Positions 45,130 to 56,401 of a stretch of DNA of 64,000 nucleotides are shown piece after piece. A program made the translations under genes and the position numbers. Each line of letters begins with the position of its first letter. Within the stretch, counting starts at the first letter, position 1. The DNA is from Myxocyprinus asiaticus (taxonomy: Eukaryota; Chordata; Actinopteri; Cypriniformes; Catostomidae): contig NC_059372.1 in assembly GCF_019703515.2 (NCBI RefSeq), forward strand, positions 28,367,431-28,431,430. The letters run 5' to 3'. The notes beneath the pieces were generated by a model that saw only the letters and a list, made by a program, of their open reading frames with translations, was not told where the DNA came from and searched no databases.

Positions 45130-48100
45130 ATACTCTGCTGCCGCCCGAAGGCTCGGAAAACAATGGCTTATGATTATATTCATTCAAAAACAAACTTTTA
45201 CTTGTTTCGTGAATTTTAAAACCAAACACAAACTAGCCACTTAATACCCATATTTGCTTAGCACACACAAAAAGTTTTTCCCTCATTGGTTGATACATGG
45301 AATAAACGGTAGCCTATCAGGTAGGCTATATACATACGTATATAAATACATTATTTGCAAGATGTTTGGAATACAAATGAAACACAATGTCTCACTTTTG
45401 AGATGATGAGTCAGCCTATGTTTTACATCTACGCTCAGCAATACAAGACCTTTATTAACTAACTTTTATTCAACTCCCTTTCCCCAACTTATTCTGTCGG
45501 TCTTTCCACAGGAGGACAGATATTCCTCAGTACTGGACAGACCAGGCAGACTGAACCAGCCCGAAGTGTTGCCTCCATGCGTACTGATATTTCTGCAGCT
45601 AATCCTAGATCTGATCTGCTGAGTTCAGCGTCACTGCAGTAAACAGGTGATGGTATATTTAATGAGTTGTATTTGATGCCTATTTGTCTATGCACAGTTG
45701 TCTACATGCAAATGGGTATTGGGCCATTGTCGCGAGTAACAGTGTTATCCTGGGCCCTGGACTGGGGTCAGTGAATGAGGGACCCCTCCAAAACTTCTTA
45801 ACACCTTAAACTATAGTGCATTTTTGGGCTGCCGCCTGAAAATGTTCACACACACTGTGGACTAATTGCAAAAATGTTGTCTAATTTTCGGTCTGTTCCT
45901 CTCACAACACTATCATATGGCTTCAGAAGAATTTTGATATTAGGCACACGTGTCCTGAATTACTTTAAGGTGCTTTGATGTGTGATTTTGGAGCTTGGAC
46001 AGCCACAGTCATGATCCCCTCGTCCCTCAATCTTGTGTTTCACAAGTGAAAAAAGTCATACTGGTTTTGAACGACGAGGGTGAGTAAATGATGGCAGAAA
46101 GGTCCGTTTTTTATTTCAGTGGTAATTAAAATTTGTCAGTATAATTAATCATGTTTAAATTATTGTACAGAGGTCCTGTCCGCAGCCGAAAGAGCGTATA
46201 GACGGCACTGTCACGTGATACTTGTTACTTTTTTTTTTTTTTTTTTGTACTGGCCAAGATTTTACAATCACAGTCGTTTAATATAACTGGATGAGGATTT
46301 AAAAAAACACCTTTATAGAGACTTATTTCCATTCACATGTTTGAGTCCTTTGAATTATCAGTTTATTAAAAATAGCTGTCTGGTGTAAAAATGTCTCCAA
46401 TGAGATATAAAACTTTGATAGTTAAATGCGGATGAATCATGGAGCTATACATCACCTGGAGAGAGCTATCCGTTAGCATCCCCATTCATCTCTATGACTG
46501 CTCAGCTAGCGCAGGGTTCTCAGAAAGCTAACGAAATGGAGGCTGCCATCTTTGCTCATGTCACGTGACTGATCACTCGTCAATGGGAATATACAGGGAA
46601 AAATATCAATAAATTTCACGCTTTTAAGAGCCCTTCAAAAACAACCCGACACCGGATGAAGATGTGCTATAATGTAGTGAAATAATTTAAATTGAAATGG
46701 TTCTTGGAATATTTTTTATTTCGTCATAAAACACGGCTAGTTTTGAATGGCTGTCTATGGGGAAACATGCTTTTCCCCATCGGGTGGTGTAGTTCCAGCA
46801 TCTACCAGCAGGTGCTAACAGGGACCTGCTAACCAGCCCTGGGATGAATGGAGGATTCGGTTTTCTGAGCGGCCAAGAGCCACCTGGAGGAAGAAAACTT
46901 TGTCTCATGAAATACAACAATAGTCTGGCTGACAACAGATTTTTATGCATTTATGTAACAAAAAGTATTCACAAAATAACAGAACAACCTAGTGACAAAA
47001 GTTCATAATTTAAGGAAGAGATTAACTTTTTTTTTTTTTCAGTTTTCATTGTATTTAAAAAAAAAAAAAAAAAGTGACATGAAGTTGAACAAAATGTAGT
47101 TAAATCATTTAAAAGCTTTTTTTTTTCTCAGTAAAAAGGTGAAACATTATTTTCTTTTTAATCAATGTCAATTCGATTATTTGGGGAGTATTTCTTGTTT
47201 TAAAAGGGGGCGTGAACCAAAAAAATTTAAAACCACTGGTGTAACGCATTTCAGCCCTCACAGATGTGCTCGTCCATTGATCATTCAGTCTAATTTTCAG
47301 TTCATTCACCACCCCCATCATCGAATGGTTTCATCGAATGTTTTGGCCTCTGAGTGGACTACAAGCTCAGTCTAGGTGTCATTAGAAAGCTGAATATGAA
47401 ATTCTACCATTTGCGATATATAACATTTTATCATCAGTAGTCGATAACATATTTCTGATGATTTATTTAGCATGCTTTTCCTGCTGGACTGAATATTTTG
47501 TTCTGGACATCTAAGATATAACATTGATTTATTCACCCAAGCAAACTCACAGACAAGTAAATAATAGCCCAGTATGCAGAAAACTGCCTAAGATAAAAAC
47601 AGATATAAATCTTTGGCTACTTGGGGCTTGCAGCAGCAGTTATTGTAGCATAAACGAGACGTTTGTATTTGATGTCTTACAGAAATCATATTTCACTTTG
47701 TGATTCTTTTCATAATCTTTCGAACTGTGGTATTAGGGCAAACAAATAAACTATTTAGGCACATTCCTGAGAATGAGACCTTTAATTTGATATATGACTT
47801 GTCCATTTAAGTGCTATGTGAAAGACTTTTATATTCATATTAATATTTCTACCACAGTAATAAACAAATAAAAATATGTTGTTATTTTATGTAAAATAAA
47901 TGCAAAAGTGAGGATGTTCTATGGAAAGTTCATATTCTAAGCTTTCATTTGATACCACATATCATATGCCTGACCTATGTATCAGGGGACTTAAACATTT
48001 TAAGTGTAAACTTGTGGCAATATAGCGCCCCCCCATCATAGAGTTTAAGGGGACAGGCAGGCCACCCAGAAGAATTTTGTCCCAGGCCTCTTATGCATAT

Positions 48101-50390
48101 TAAGGAGGTATGGGGTCTTTCTGCAATAAGACTCGTGAAAACATTCCAAAGAGTTTTTTTGTATTTTGCATGAGTAACTGAAGATAAATCCTATGGAGTG
48201 TTGCTCACAGGAGCACTTGTGCAAATAAGAGCACTTGTGTCTGAGTGTACCATTCTCATTTCCACCTCTCTCTAAAGATCTTCCTTACTAATAGCACTTT
48301 TTAATTTTCATTGTTTTTATTTTAGTCAATTTTAGTACATTCACGCAAAGCAAAGCCCATGCATTCCCTCCAAATGTTATTAGAGAATTTGTACATTCTG
48401 TCTTAAATGTGTCGGGGATTTCACCTCTGTCAGCAAGTCACTCTATTAATTACTACCAGCCTCCCGAGTGGCTCAACAGAGACATCCTCATCAAGCAGCT
48501 GGTCACAGCTACTTTAGGCATAAAATTCTTCCATAAAGAAGTGCTTTCCTATCATCCTTCACAGGTTCATTTTTAGCACTTTGAATATAAATGTCTTCCT
48601 GCCCTTGAAGGTATGTAATTATTTACTGTAGAAACAGCGCCCTTGATTTCCTAAATCTCTAAGCTAAATGGTACTTTTTACATTTAAAATGTCTGAGGCC
48701 TTTAGTAAAAATGCTTCTTTTTTGCATATATTTCTAAAGTAATACAAATGTCTTAGTATTTGGTATGACGACAGTGTTATCCAAGCCATGACAGAAATAG
48801 ACTGCAATGTTGCGGGGCAGGATGTGGGGCTTGTAGAGAGGGGAGAGAGGGTTATCTGGGCGACAGGACGAAGCATGTCAGGGCTTCAGCAACAGAACTC
48901 CACCGACACATGAGTCTATTGTTTTGTTCACATCCTCCTCCTCCTGCATTGGTGTTCTCCTTGTGTGGGTGGAAAATCTCAAAGCCGGCTTTCCTTTTTA
49001 AAAGAACTTCCTCCAAAACAGGTGCTGAAACATTCCTTCAGTTTCCTGCAGACTGATGATGGGGGTTTGTGCTGGAGAGACAGGCTCTGACACACTTATG
49101 AAGATCTAGGGAAATGCCTACTGTCTGCTTTGTTGAGGGCAGGCTTTGAGTTTAGGTTGTGATGTTACGGTTCACATCAGTTTGTTATGGTTCAACACCT
49201 TGTGACAGCTGCCTAGGAGTATCATGAGCAATAATATGCAGTCTTTCCAATGATCACTATTTGAATATGTGTTCATACAAATCAAGTGATTTGCAAATTA
49301 GGTCATCGTATCAAAGGGGTCACATGGGTAGGCTTTAGATTAATGATAAACGTAGGCCAAAGGTGTTTTATGTTCTCTATTGCTTTCATCTTCATCAGGA
49401 AAATGTACGTGTGCTCAAAAGAGTGGCGGTATCCATTAAATATTTCATGTCTTACAATTTTCTCTTTCAAACCAGTGAAAAGTAAACACGTGTCTACACA
49501 CAGACACACTCTTTTACTCAGACTTTGCTGCTGTTGCTATGACTACATTCTTTTTGCACTAAATGTGTTGTCTGACACTGTAAAGTCAAGTGAATACTCA
49601 TGTCTTCATACCTACTCTCGCTCTCGCGTACTCTCTCTCCTCTCAGGCACACACAAGGTTGTGGGAAATAAGGCTTTGTCTTAGCTTGGAACACAGCTCT
49701 TAAAGTACAGCCCACAATCAAAACAGTACCGATCATTCTGGATCTATGTGAGTGAATAGTCTGCAGTTTTCTTAAAATACACCCCTAATCAACGTTTCAT
49801 TGTTTGGCATCTTGTGAGCAGACTCGATTTAGATACTTAATTCATAACATATCATACACATGGAATGACTATCAGGCTTTATTGTTGGATATCATTGTTA
49901 GTTTCCTGTTATTACAGGAAAAGATAATATCAAAGAGATACAAATACATACATACGGTTTTTTTTCATGTTAGAAAAATACCACTATTTCTACCATATTG
50001 CAACAGATACGGGCATTTCAGGAAGTTGCCACACCCAGCTTTGAGTGTGGACAGTATTGCATGGGTAATGCACCCTGACCTAATTAGTTATTTACTGTTT
50101 CACGCATAACTGGACTCCGTATGGTTAAATGTGTAGTTCGAAAACATACAGCAAATCTCCGTTCTTGATTTGTACTGTACCCATTCCAGACTAACACACA
50201 CATCAGTCAAACAGCTTTAGCACAAGATACCAGCTTTTTTTAAATTTTTTTATTATATATAGGTTTAGCTTACTTGTACATTTTATATTGTTTTTTGCAA
50301 CATAGTCTTATGACAACTCGTAATAATTTGTACAAGATCAAATCAATACAATACAGGCATCAAATTCTAACTATAGCCCCCTATCCAATT
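45130..50390. other. Gene-poor interval
   Basis: No coding exon with domain or splice support. It contains A/T homopolymer runs (46.23, 47.03-47.07 kb), a trace of an AGTTCACCC-type repeat arm at 46.06-46.10 kb and otherwise AT-rich sequence. Confidence 0.45.
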
Positions 50391-50391
50391 A

Positions 50392-51045
50392 AAGGAATAG
50401 TTCACCCAAAAATGAAAATTCTCTCATCATTTACTCACCCTCATGCAATCCCAGATATGTATGACTTTCCTTCTTCTGCTGAACACAAATGAAAATTTTT
50501 AGAAGAATAGCTCAGTAGGTCTTCACAGTGCAAGTGAATGGTGACAAGACCTTTGAAGCTCCACAAATCTCATAAAGGCAGCATAAAAGTAATCAATATG
50601 ACACCAGTGGTTTAATCAATGTCTTCTGATGCAATGCAATGTAAAAGGGTGAGAAACAGATCAATATTTCAATATTTAAAATCTTTTTTTTATTTATTTA
50701 TTTTTTTTTTTACTATAAATCTTTCACTTTCAGAAAATGTAAGAATGTTTTATTGTAAAAAAGGACTTAAATATTGATCTGTTTCTCACCCACACCTATC
50801 ATATCGCTTCTGGAGATATGGATTTAACAACTGGAGTCGTATGGATTACTTTTATGCTGCCTTTGTGATTTTTGGAGCTTAAAAGGTCTAGTCACCATTC
50901 ATTTGCATTGTATGAACCTACAGAGCTGAGATGTTTTTCGTTTGTGTTCAGCAGAAGAAAGAATGTCATACACATCTGAGATGGCATGAAAGTGAGTAAA
51001 TGATGAGAGAATTTTCAGTTTTGGGTGAACTGTCTTATTAAGAAA
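50392..51045. repeat. Inverted-repeat element, AGTTCACCCAAAAATG family
   Basis: The left arm from TTAAAGGAATAGTTCACCC pairs with the right arm ending GGGTGAACTGTCTTATTAA. Both arms carry the CTTCTGCTGAACACAAA and GCAGCATAAAAGTAAT blocks in opposite orientation. The centre is A/T-rich. Confidence 0.8.
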
Positions 51046-51194
51046 GGAAATGTTGGTGAACCGATTTGGTTATTCATTCCTTTATTCATGCTATGCAAAT
51101 GACTGATGCATATCAATAACCTGTAATACAATTCCCTTGTCTCGTTCCAATTTCTGAACTCTGATGTTTTGTTTTGTTTTTTGCTTCCGTGATA

Positions 51195-51440
51195 CAGTGC
51201 AGTTATTTTCCTATTAAAATCGTGGTTAGGTTAAGGGTTTGGGTGAGGGGATAGTCTTTAGGTTTAGTTTTGGGTTAGGGAAAAAATCGCAAGCACGTTC
51301 ATTCAAAACCCTAATATTTCCTTTGTTTTGTGGTACACAAAAGTGATTTTCCTCTTGTATTCATGGTTAGGTTTTGGGTTTGGATAAGGGGTTACACTTT
51401 ATGGTTAGCTTTGGGTTAGGGGTTAAACTCAGGAAAAATC
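51195..51440. repeat. Two direct repeats rich in GGTTAGG
   Basis: Blocks at about 51195-51290 and 51350-51440 share the order GGTTAGGTT, TTTGGGT, AGGGG and TTTGGGTTAGGG. This resembles a common fish interspersed repeat rather than telomeric arrays, because the unit is not a regular hexamer. Confidence 0.55.
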
Positions 51441-52367
51441 GTAGTAACATGTTTATTGTTTTGTTTATTTTTCTCTGTGTGAGTAAAAGTTGTATATAGT
51501 CGTTTTTGAGTCAACTCCAAGTACCATTTTGCCATCTTGTACTAATTAATACGACTTGTTGTGAGACCCGGTTGGTTTGTTAACGGGCTAGGTTCAGGTC
51601 AATCTTAAATCAAGCACCAAGGCAAGGGACATCTGGACATTTTGCAGCCTTTAAAATGGGTCATATTTTTTTCTGCCATCAAACACTAAAACCATGTTCT
51701 TCGACCTACATTTTCTGCTGTAACCAGCAAAACACAAGTTTGTGCTTTAAGCTTCAGACACTTTTCTCTAACCTGTCCGAACATACCCCACCCCTTCTCC
51801 CTCTCTGGCCCAGAGACCCAGATGCAATAAAACCATGGTTGGCTAATTAAACAGCCAAATGTGCTCATCCATTATCAACATACCTCAGGGGCTCACCATG
51901 ACACACTGTACATATGTGTGTAAGTGTGTTAGTTTATAGAGAGTGAGTGATAGTGGGGGATGGGTGTACCTCTTGGGTTTTGGGGGAGCCGAGGGGATCC
52001 CCATGGCAAGAAAATGCCTACAGTGACAAGAGGTGTGTTTTGTATGTGTATGAGGGCGTATGTGTGCACTCATTTTGTTCTGTTGCCAGTGCAGCAGAAA
52101 TCAGCATTCCAAGAATTCATAAAAGTCTAGACTAGTCTACATTATTAAAATCACATCATACTGTTAAACAGAGGGTAAACAATGCACTGATACTTGCCCT
52201 ACAGTTTGGTCAAGTAGTAAATATAGGGCCGTACCAGTGACAAGAGACAGAAATGTAAGATTATGTGAGTTGAGAGGTTTCACTTTGTTTATGCTAATAT
52301 CTGAATATAGTTATTATGCTTATTATGCACATTCATTTTTCCTGAGGCCACAAGGCCTTCAGTTGTA

Positions 52368-52369
<2 letters not shown>
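51441..52369. other. Intergenic, no gene seen
   Basis: Only short unsupported open frames. Confidence 0.45.

Positions 52370-52410
<41 letters not shown>
52370..52410. repeat. (GT)n microsatellite
   Basis: About 20 GT units. Confidence 0.95.
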
Positions 52411-52411
<1 letters not shown>

Positions 52412-52492
52412 ATACTCTTAATGCTCCACTGAACAGTTGACTGGGCTTGTTCCATCTAAACATCTCTAAAGTGAAGAGCCCCTTACAAACCT

Positions 52493-53181
52493 TAAAGGGA
52501 TAGTTCACCCAAAAAGGAAAATTCTGCCATCATTTACTCACCCCCATGCCAACACAGATATTAATTACTTTCTTCTGCTGTACACAAAGATTTTTTTGAA
52601 GAAATGTATATTTAGTTCTGTAGGTCCTCACAATGCAAGTGAATGGATACCAACATTTTGAAGCTACAAAAGCACATAAAGGCAGCATAAAAGTAATCCA
52701 TATGACTCCAGTGGTTAAATCCATGTCTTAAGCGAGATGATATGTGTGGGTGAGAAACATACAAATAAGTCTTTTTTACTTTAAATTCTCCTCAGTAGTC
52801 TGCTCAGTAGATGGCGATATGCACAAAGAATGCGAATCGCCAAAAACAAAAGAAGAATTTGGAAGTGAAAGTGAAACTGGAGATAGTACAAAAGGACTTA
52901 CATATTGATTGGTTTCTCACCCACACCTATCATATCTCTTCAGAAGATATGGATTAAACCACTGGAGCCTTATGGATTACTTTTATGCTGCCTTTCTGTG
53001 CTTTTTGAGCTTAAGTTTTGGTCACCATTCACTTGCATAGTATGGACCAACAGATCTGAAATATTCTTAAAATCTTCATTTGTGTTCAGCAGAAGAAAGA
53101 AAGTCATACACATCTGGGATGACATGAGGGTGAGTAAATGATGAGAGAATTTTTATTTCTTGGGGAACAATCCCTTTAAGA
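52493..53181. repeat. Inverted-repeat element, AGTTCACCCAAAAATG family
   Basis: Starts TTAAAGGGATAGTTCACCC and ends GGGGAACAATCCCTTTAA. The arms share ACTCCAGTGGTTAAATCCAT and GCAAGTGAATGG blocks in inverse order. Confidence 0.82.
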
Positions 53182-53427
53182 CTATGTGGTGTGATTTTGG
53201 TCTAACATGTTCTTTAGATAATGTGGCTATAAAAAGGTGAATAACAGCAGAAAGGTGCATACAATTGAGTAGACGGCTTATTTGAAGGCCTGAACACACA
53301 TGCTGAACACATACATGCTTTCTCCCTAGAATGTATCTATCTGTTTCACTACGATCCCACATTCTTACTGCAGTCTAGGTAATCCATGGCATTGTTAGCG
53401 CTGTTGTCGCAGTGGCTGGTTTGATGG

Positions 53428-53430
<3 letters not shown>
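53182..53430. other. Intergenic, no gene seen
   Basis: No supported feature. Confidence 0.4.

Positions 53431-53489
<59 letters not shown>
53431..53489. repeat. (GT)n microsatellite
   Basis: About 29 uninterrupted GT units; the strongest Z-DNA-type tract in the window. Confidence 0.96.
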
Positions 53490-53490
<1 letters not shown>

Positions 53491-54140
53491 ATGCATGTTT
53501 TTATGGCAGACTGCAGACAGCTCATCAGTAATTGGGGAAAATAAGTCTCTCCCCATCATTTCATCCCCTCTTTTACTGCTTTCTCCCCAGTCACTTTCTC
53601 TCTCTCTTTCTCTATCTGGTGGATGTGAGTCATTGGTAGTGAGCCTGCATTCTGTCATTCCCTTACTATACACCCTAGAGCTTTAGTTAGGGGGGGAGAT
53701 AAAGAAGAGTGAAACTGTAGGCATTAGGGTAAGGAGGACTTCAAGCAACTAGGAGCTCTGAGTTCTCTCCCTATAACCATTCCCTCTTTGAATCTGTATT
53801 TTTCTCTTTCCTTTTCTTTCATAGCTCTCTTCCTAAACTGACTCTCAACAGGCTCTTGTGCTATATCCTGCAGTTTAATCCAGGATTGTGCACTCTAACA
53901 GTGTTTACATGAAATACCCTTTGAAAGCAATGCCTTTAAGCCTTGGCTGTTCATGGTTGGTTTGGCTTAATGTGTTAAATGAAAGAGCTGAACATGGCGT
54001 GGGTGTGGTTCAAGCACTCTATAATATAATAGTGTGAACATGTGCCACGGAAAGAACTGAAATGTCTGCGGAACATGATGTAGAGGAGTATGAACTTTGT
54101 GAACAGATGGAAATTTTAATGAACTTAAGTTTAAAGGGAC
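53490..54140. other. Intergenic, no gene seen
   Basis: Pyrimidine-rich in part; no supported gene. Confidence 0.4.
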
Positions 54141-54142
54141 AG

Positions 54143-54602
54143 TTAAAGGTGCTCTAAGCGATTTTAGCTGTTCTAACTTCCAAGAGACTGAGCCGTTGAT
54201 TTAGCCGCACCCCCACAAAACACCGCACCGATACCGTAAGAAACCGACACAAAGCATGTTCCCACGTGTGTCAAACTCAACTGTAGCAAAATAGCGCCCA
54301 TAACTGACACATTATGAATCAGAATATGGCATTAAGCCTCAATAATTTGCTGCAACGACAACACTATGAGAATATCCAAAATGACTGACAGGCAGAAAGC
54401 GCCTCAGACGGCATCTGTTTGGCTACAGAACGAATATGTCCGTGCTCCGCAGGCACTTTTTTTTTTTTACTATTTACAGAGATTATAACTGTCACAGTGA
54501 TAGTGTGATATCTCAGGGCAGTTATTTCAGTGATATCTTTCAGGGAGTACGATTATTTTTTGCATACCTTTCCATGAAAAAAATCGCTTACAGCACCTTT
54601 AA
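54143..54602. repeat. Short inverted-repeat element, AAAGGTGCTCTAAGCG ends
   Basis: The left end TTAAAGGTGCTCTAAGCGAT pairs with the right end ATCGCTTACAGCACCTTTAA. About 460 bases, no coding capacity. It is related to the copy at 40.6-41.1 kb. Confidence 0.78.
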
Positions 54603-55540
54603 CCAAAAAATGAAAATTCTGTCATAATTTACTTACCATCATATCGTTCCAAACTCTCATGGCTTTCTTTAATATGCAGAACATATCCTGGTCAATCTTT
54701 TCAGTACAATGGCAGTTGATAGTGACTCACTTTAAAGCTTCAAATAGACCCAAAAGTACCATAAAAGTAGTCCATACAGCTCATGCATACATAGGTTTTT
54801 GTGATAAACAAATGTAAGTCTTTTTTTATAGAAAATATTGACGTCCGTTGCACGTTTACGAGTGCACGAGAGAAGCTCATTAACAGTGGCAATATTTAGC
54901 TAAAGCTTTTTTCTCCCAAATAATATAACTAAGTAATATCACCATATACTCCTTTTAAGGGCTGGGTATTGCCTGGCACCTCACAATATGATACATTTTG
55001 CAATACATATGTCACGATTCAATATTTTGCGATACATCACAATATCATAATTTGATTAGATTACGAATCAATACCAATAGGTATATTTCAGTTATATACT
55101 GATGTCTAATGAAGAGCATGTCGCTCGAAACATCAAGTTTTTATCTCTTGGTGAGCTCACTAAATTGATTTGGAAGTAACAGTGTGCCAACTTTGTTGTG
55201 TGTTTACATGATATTAATACACACATAGTTTAATATAAATATTGATACATTGATCTAAAGTATCAATAAAATATCATCAGAAAAAGTATTGGACATTTAT
55301 CTTATATGAAATATTAAGAGAACCTAATATTACATCTTAATCTGTGTGTCAGATGGGATATTTATTTAAAAAAAATAATTTGCACACATAAGCAAACCTG
55401 AAACCAGAAAAATAAATTCCATGGGATTAAATAATTAAATGGAAAGAAGAAAATGGAAACCAGACTATAATCAACACCGATAATACAGTTTTTTAGACTC
55501 ATAAATTTTCTCAAGAAGGTACTAAACATTTTCCTGTGTA
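54603..55540. other. Repeat-like and intergenic sequence
   Basis: 54.60-54.83 kb resembles another dispersed AAAATGAAAATTCTG arm. 54.96-55.30 kb is an AT-rich repeat. No gene seen. Confidence 0.4.
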
Positions 55541-55656
55541 TACACCGATCAGCCACAACATTAAAACCACCTGCCTAATATTGTGTAGGTCCCCCTCGTG
55601 CTGCCAAAACAGCGCCAACCCGCAACTCAGAATAGCATTCTGAGATGCTATTCTTC

Positions 55657-55953
55657 TCACCACAGTTGTACAGAGCTGTTATCTGAGTTACCGTAGACTT
55701 TGTCAGTTCGAACCAGTCTGGACATTTTCTGTTGACCTCTATAATCAACAAGGCATTTCCGTCCGCAGAACTGCCACTCACTGGATGTTTTTTGTTTTTG
55801 GCACCATTCAGAGTAAATTCTAGAGACTGTTGTGCGTGAAAATCTCAGGAGATCAGCAGTTACAGAAATACTCAAACCAGCCCGTCTGGCACAAACAATC
55901 ATCCATGTGATTATATAATCAGCCAATCGTGTGGCTGCAGTGCATAAAATCAT
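55657..55953 (-). pseudogene. Tc1-like helix-turn-helix fragment (left arm)
   Basis: 98-residue frame with ARRAGLSISVTADLLRFSRT, then SRIYSEWCQKQKTSSEWQ and CGRKCLVDYRGQQKMSRLVR. These are the two helix-turn-helix subdomains of a Tc1-type transposase. The frame ends before any DDE region. Confidence 0.7.
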
Positions 55954-56058
55954 GCAGATACGGGTCAGGAGCTTCAGTTAATGTTCAAATCAACCATCAG
56001 AATGGGGAAAAATGTGATCTAAAATGTGATGATTTGTGGCATGATTGTAGGTGCAGAT

Positions 56059-56153
56059 GGGCTGGTTTGAGTATTTCTGTAACTGCTGATCTCCTGAGAT
56101 TTTCACACACAACAGTCTCTAGGATTTATTCAGAATGGTGCCAAAAACAATAA
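56059..56153 (+). pseudogene. Tc1-like helix-turn-helix fragment (right arm)
   Basis: Mirror copy of the left-arm fragment: WAGLSISVTADLLRFSHT and VSRIYSEWCQKQ, followed by a stop. Confidence 0.68.
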
Positions 56154-56401
56154 AACATCCAGTGAGCGGCAGTTCTGCAGATGAAAATGCCTTGTTTGTG
56201 AGAGAGGTCAACACAGAATGGCCAGACTGGATCAAACTGACAAAATCTGTGGTAACTCAGACAACCACTCTGTACAATTGTAGTAAGAAGAATATCATCT
56301 CAATGCTATTCTGAGTTGCGGGTTGGCGCTGTTTTGGCAGCACGAGGGGGACCTACACAATATTAGGCAGGTGGTTTTAATGTTGTGGCTGATCAGTGTA
56401 T

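Larger units (their letters stand above)
55541..56401. mobile_element. Foldback element with two inverted Tc1 HTH fragments
   Basis: The left arm starts ACACCGATCAGCCACAACAT and the right arm ends ATGTTGTGGCTGATCAGTGT; the two halves pair over almost their whole length. Each half encodes, in opposite directions, the N-terminal DNA-binding region of a Tc1-like transposase (RRAGLSISVTADLLRFS, TTVSRIYSEWCQKQ). No catalytic domain is present, so it is non-autonomous. Confidence 0.85.

Noticed and set aside
51195..51440. Possible interstitial telomere repeat
   Set aside because: GGTTAGG motifs are irregular and the unit is about 150 bases, so it is a dispersed repeat rather than a TTAGGG array.
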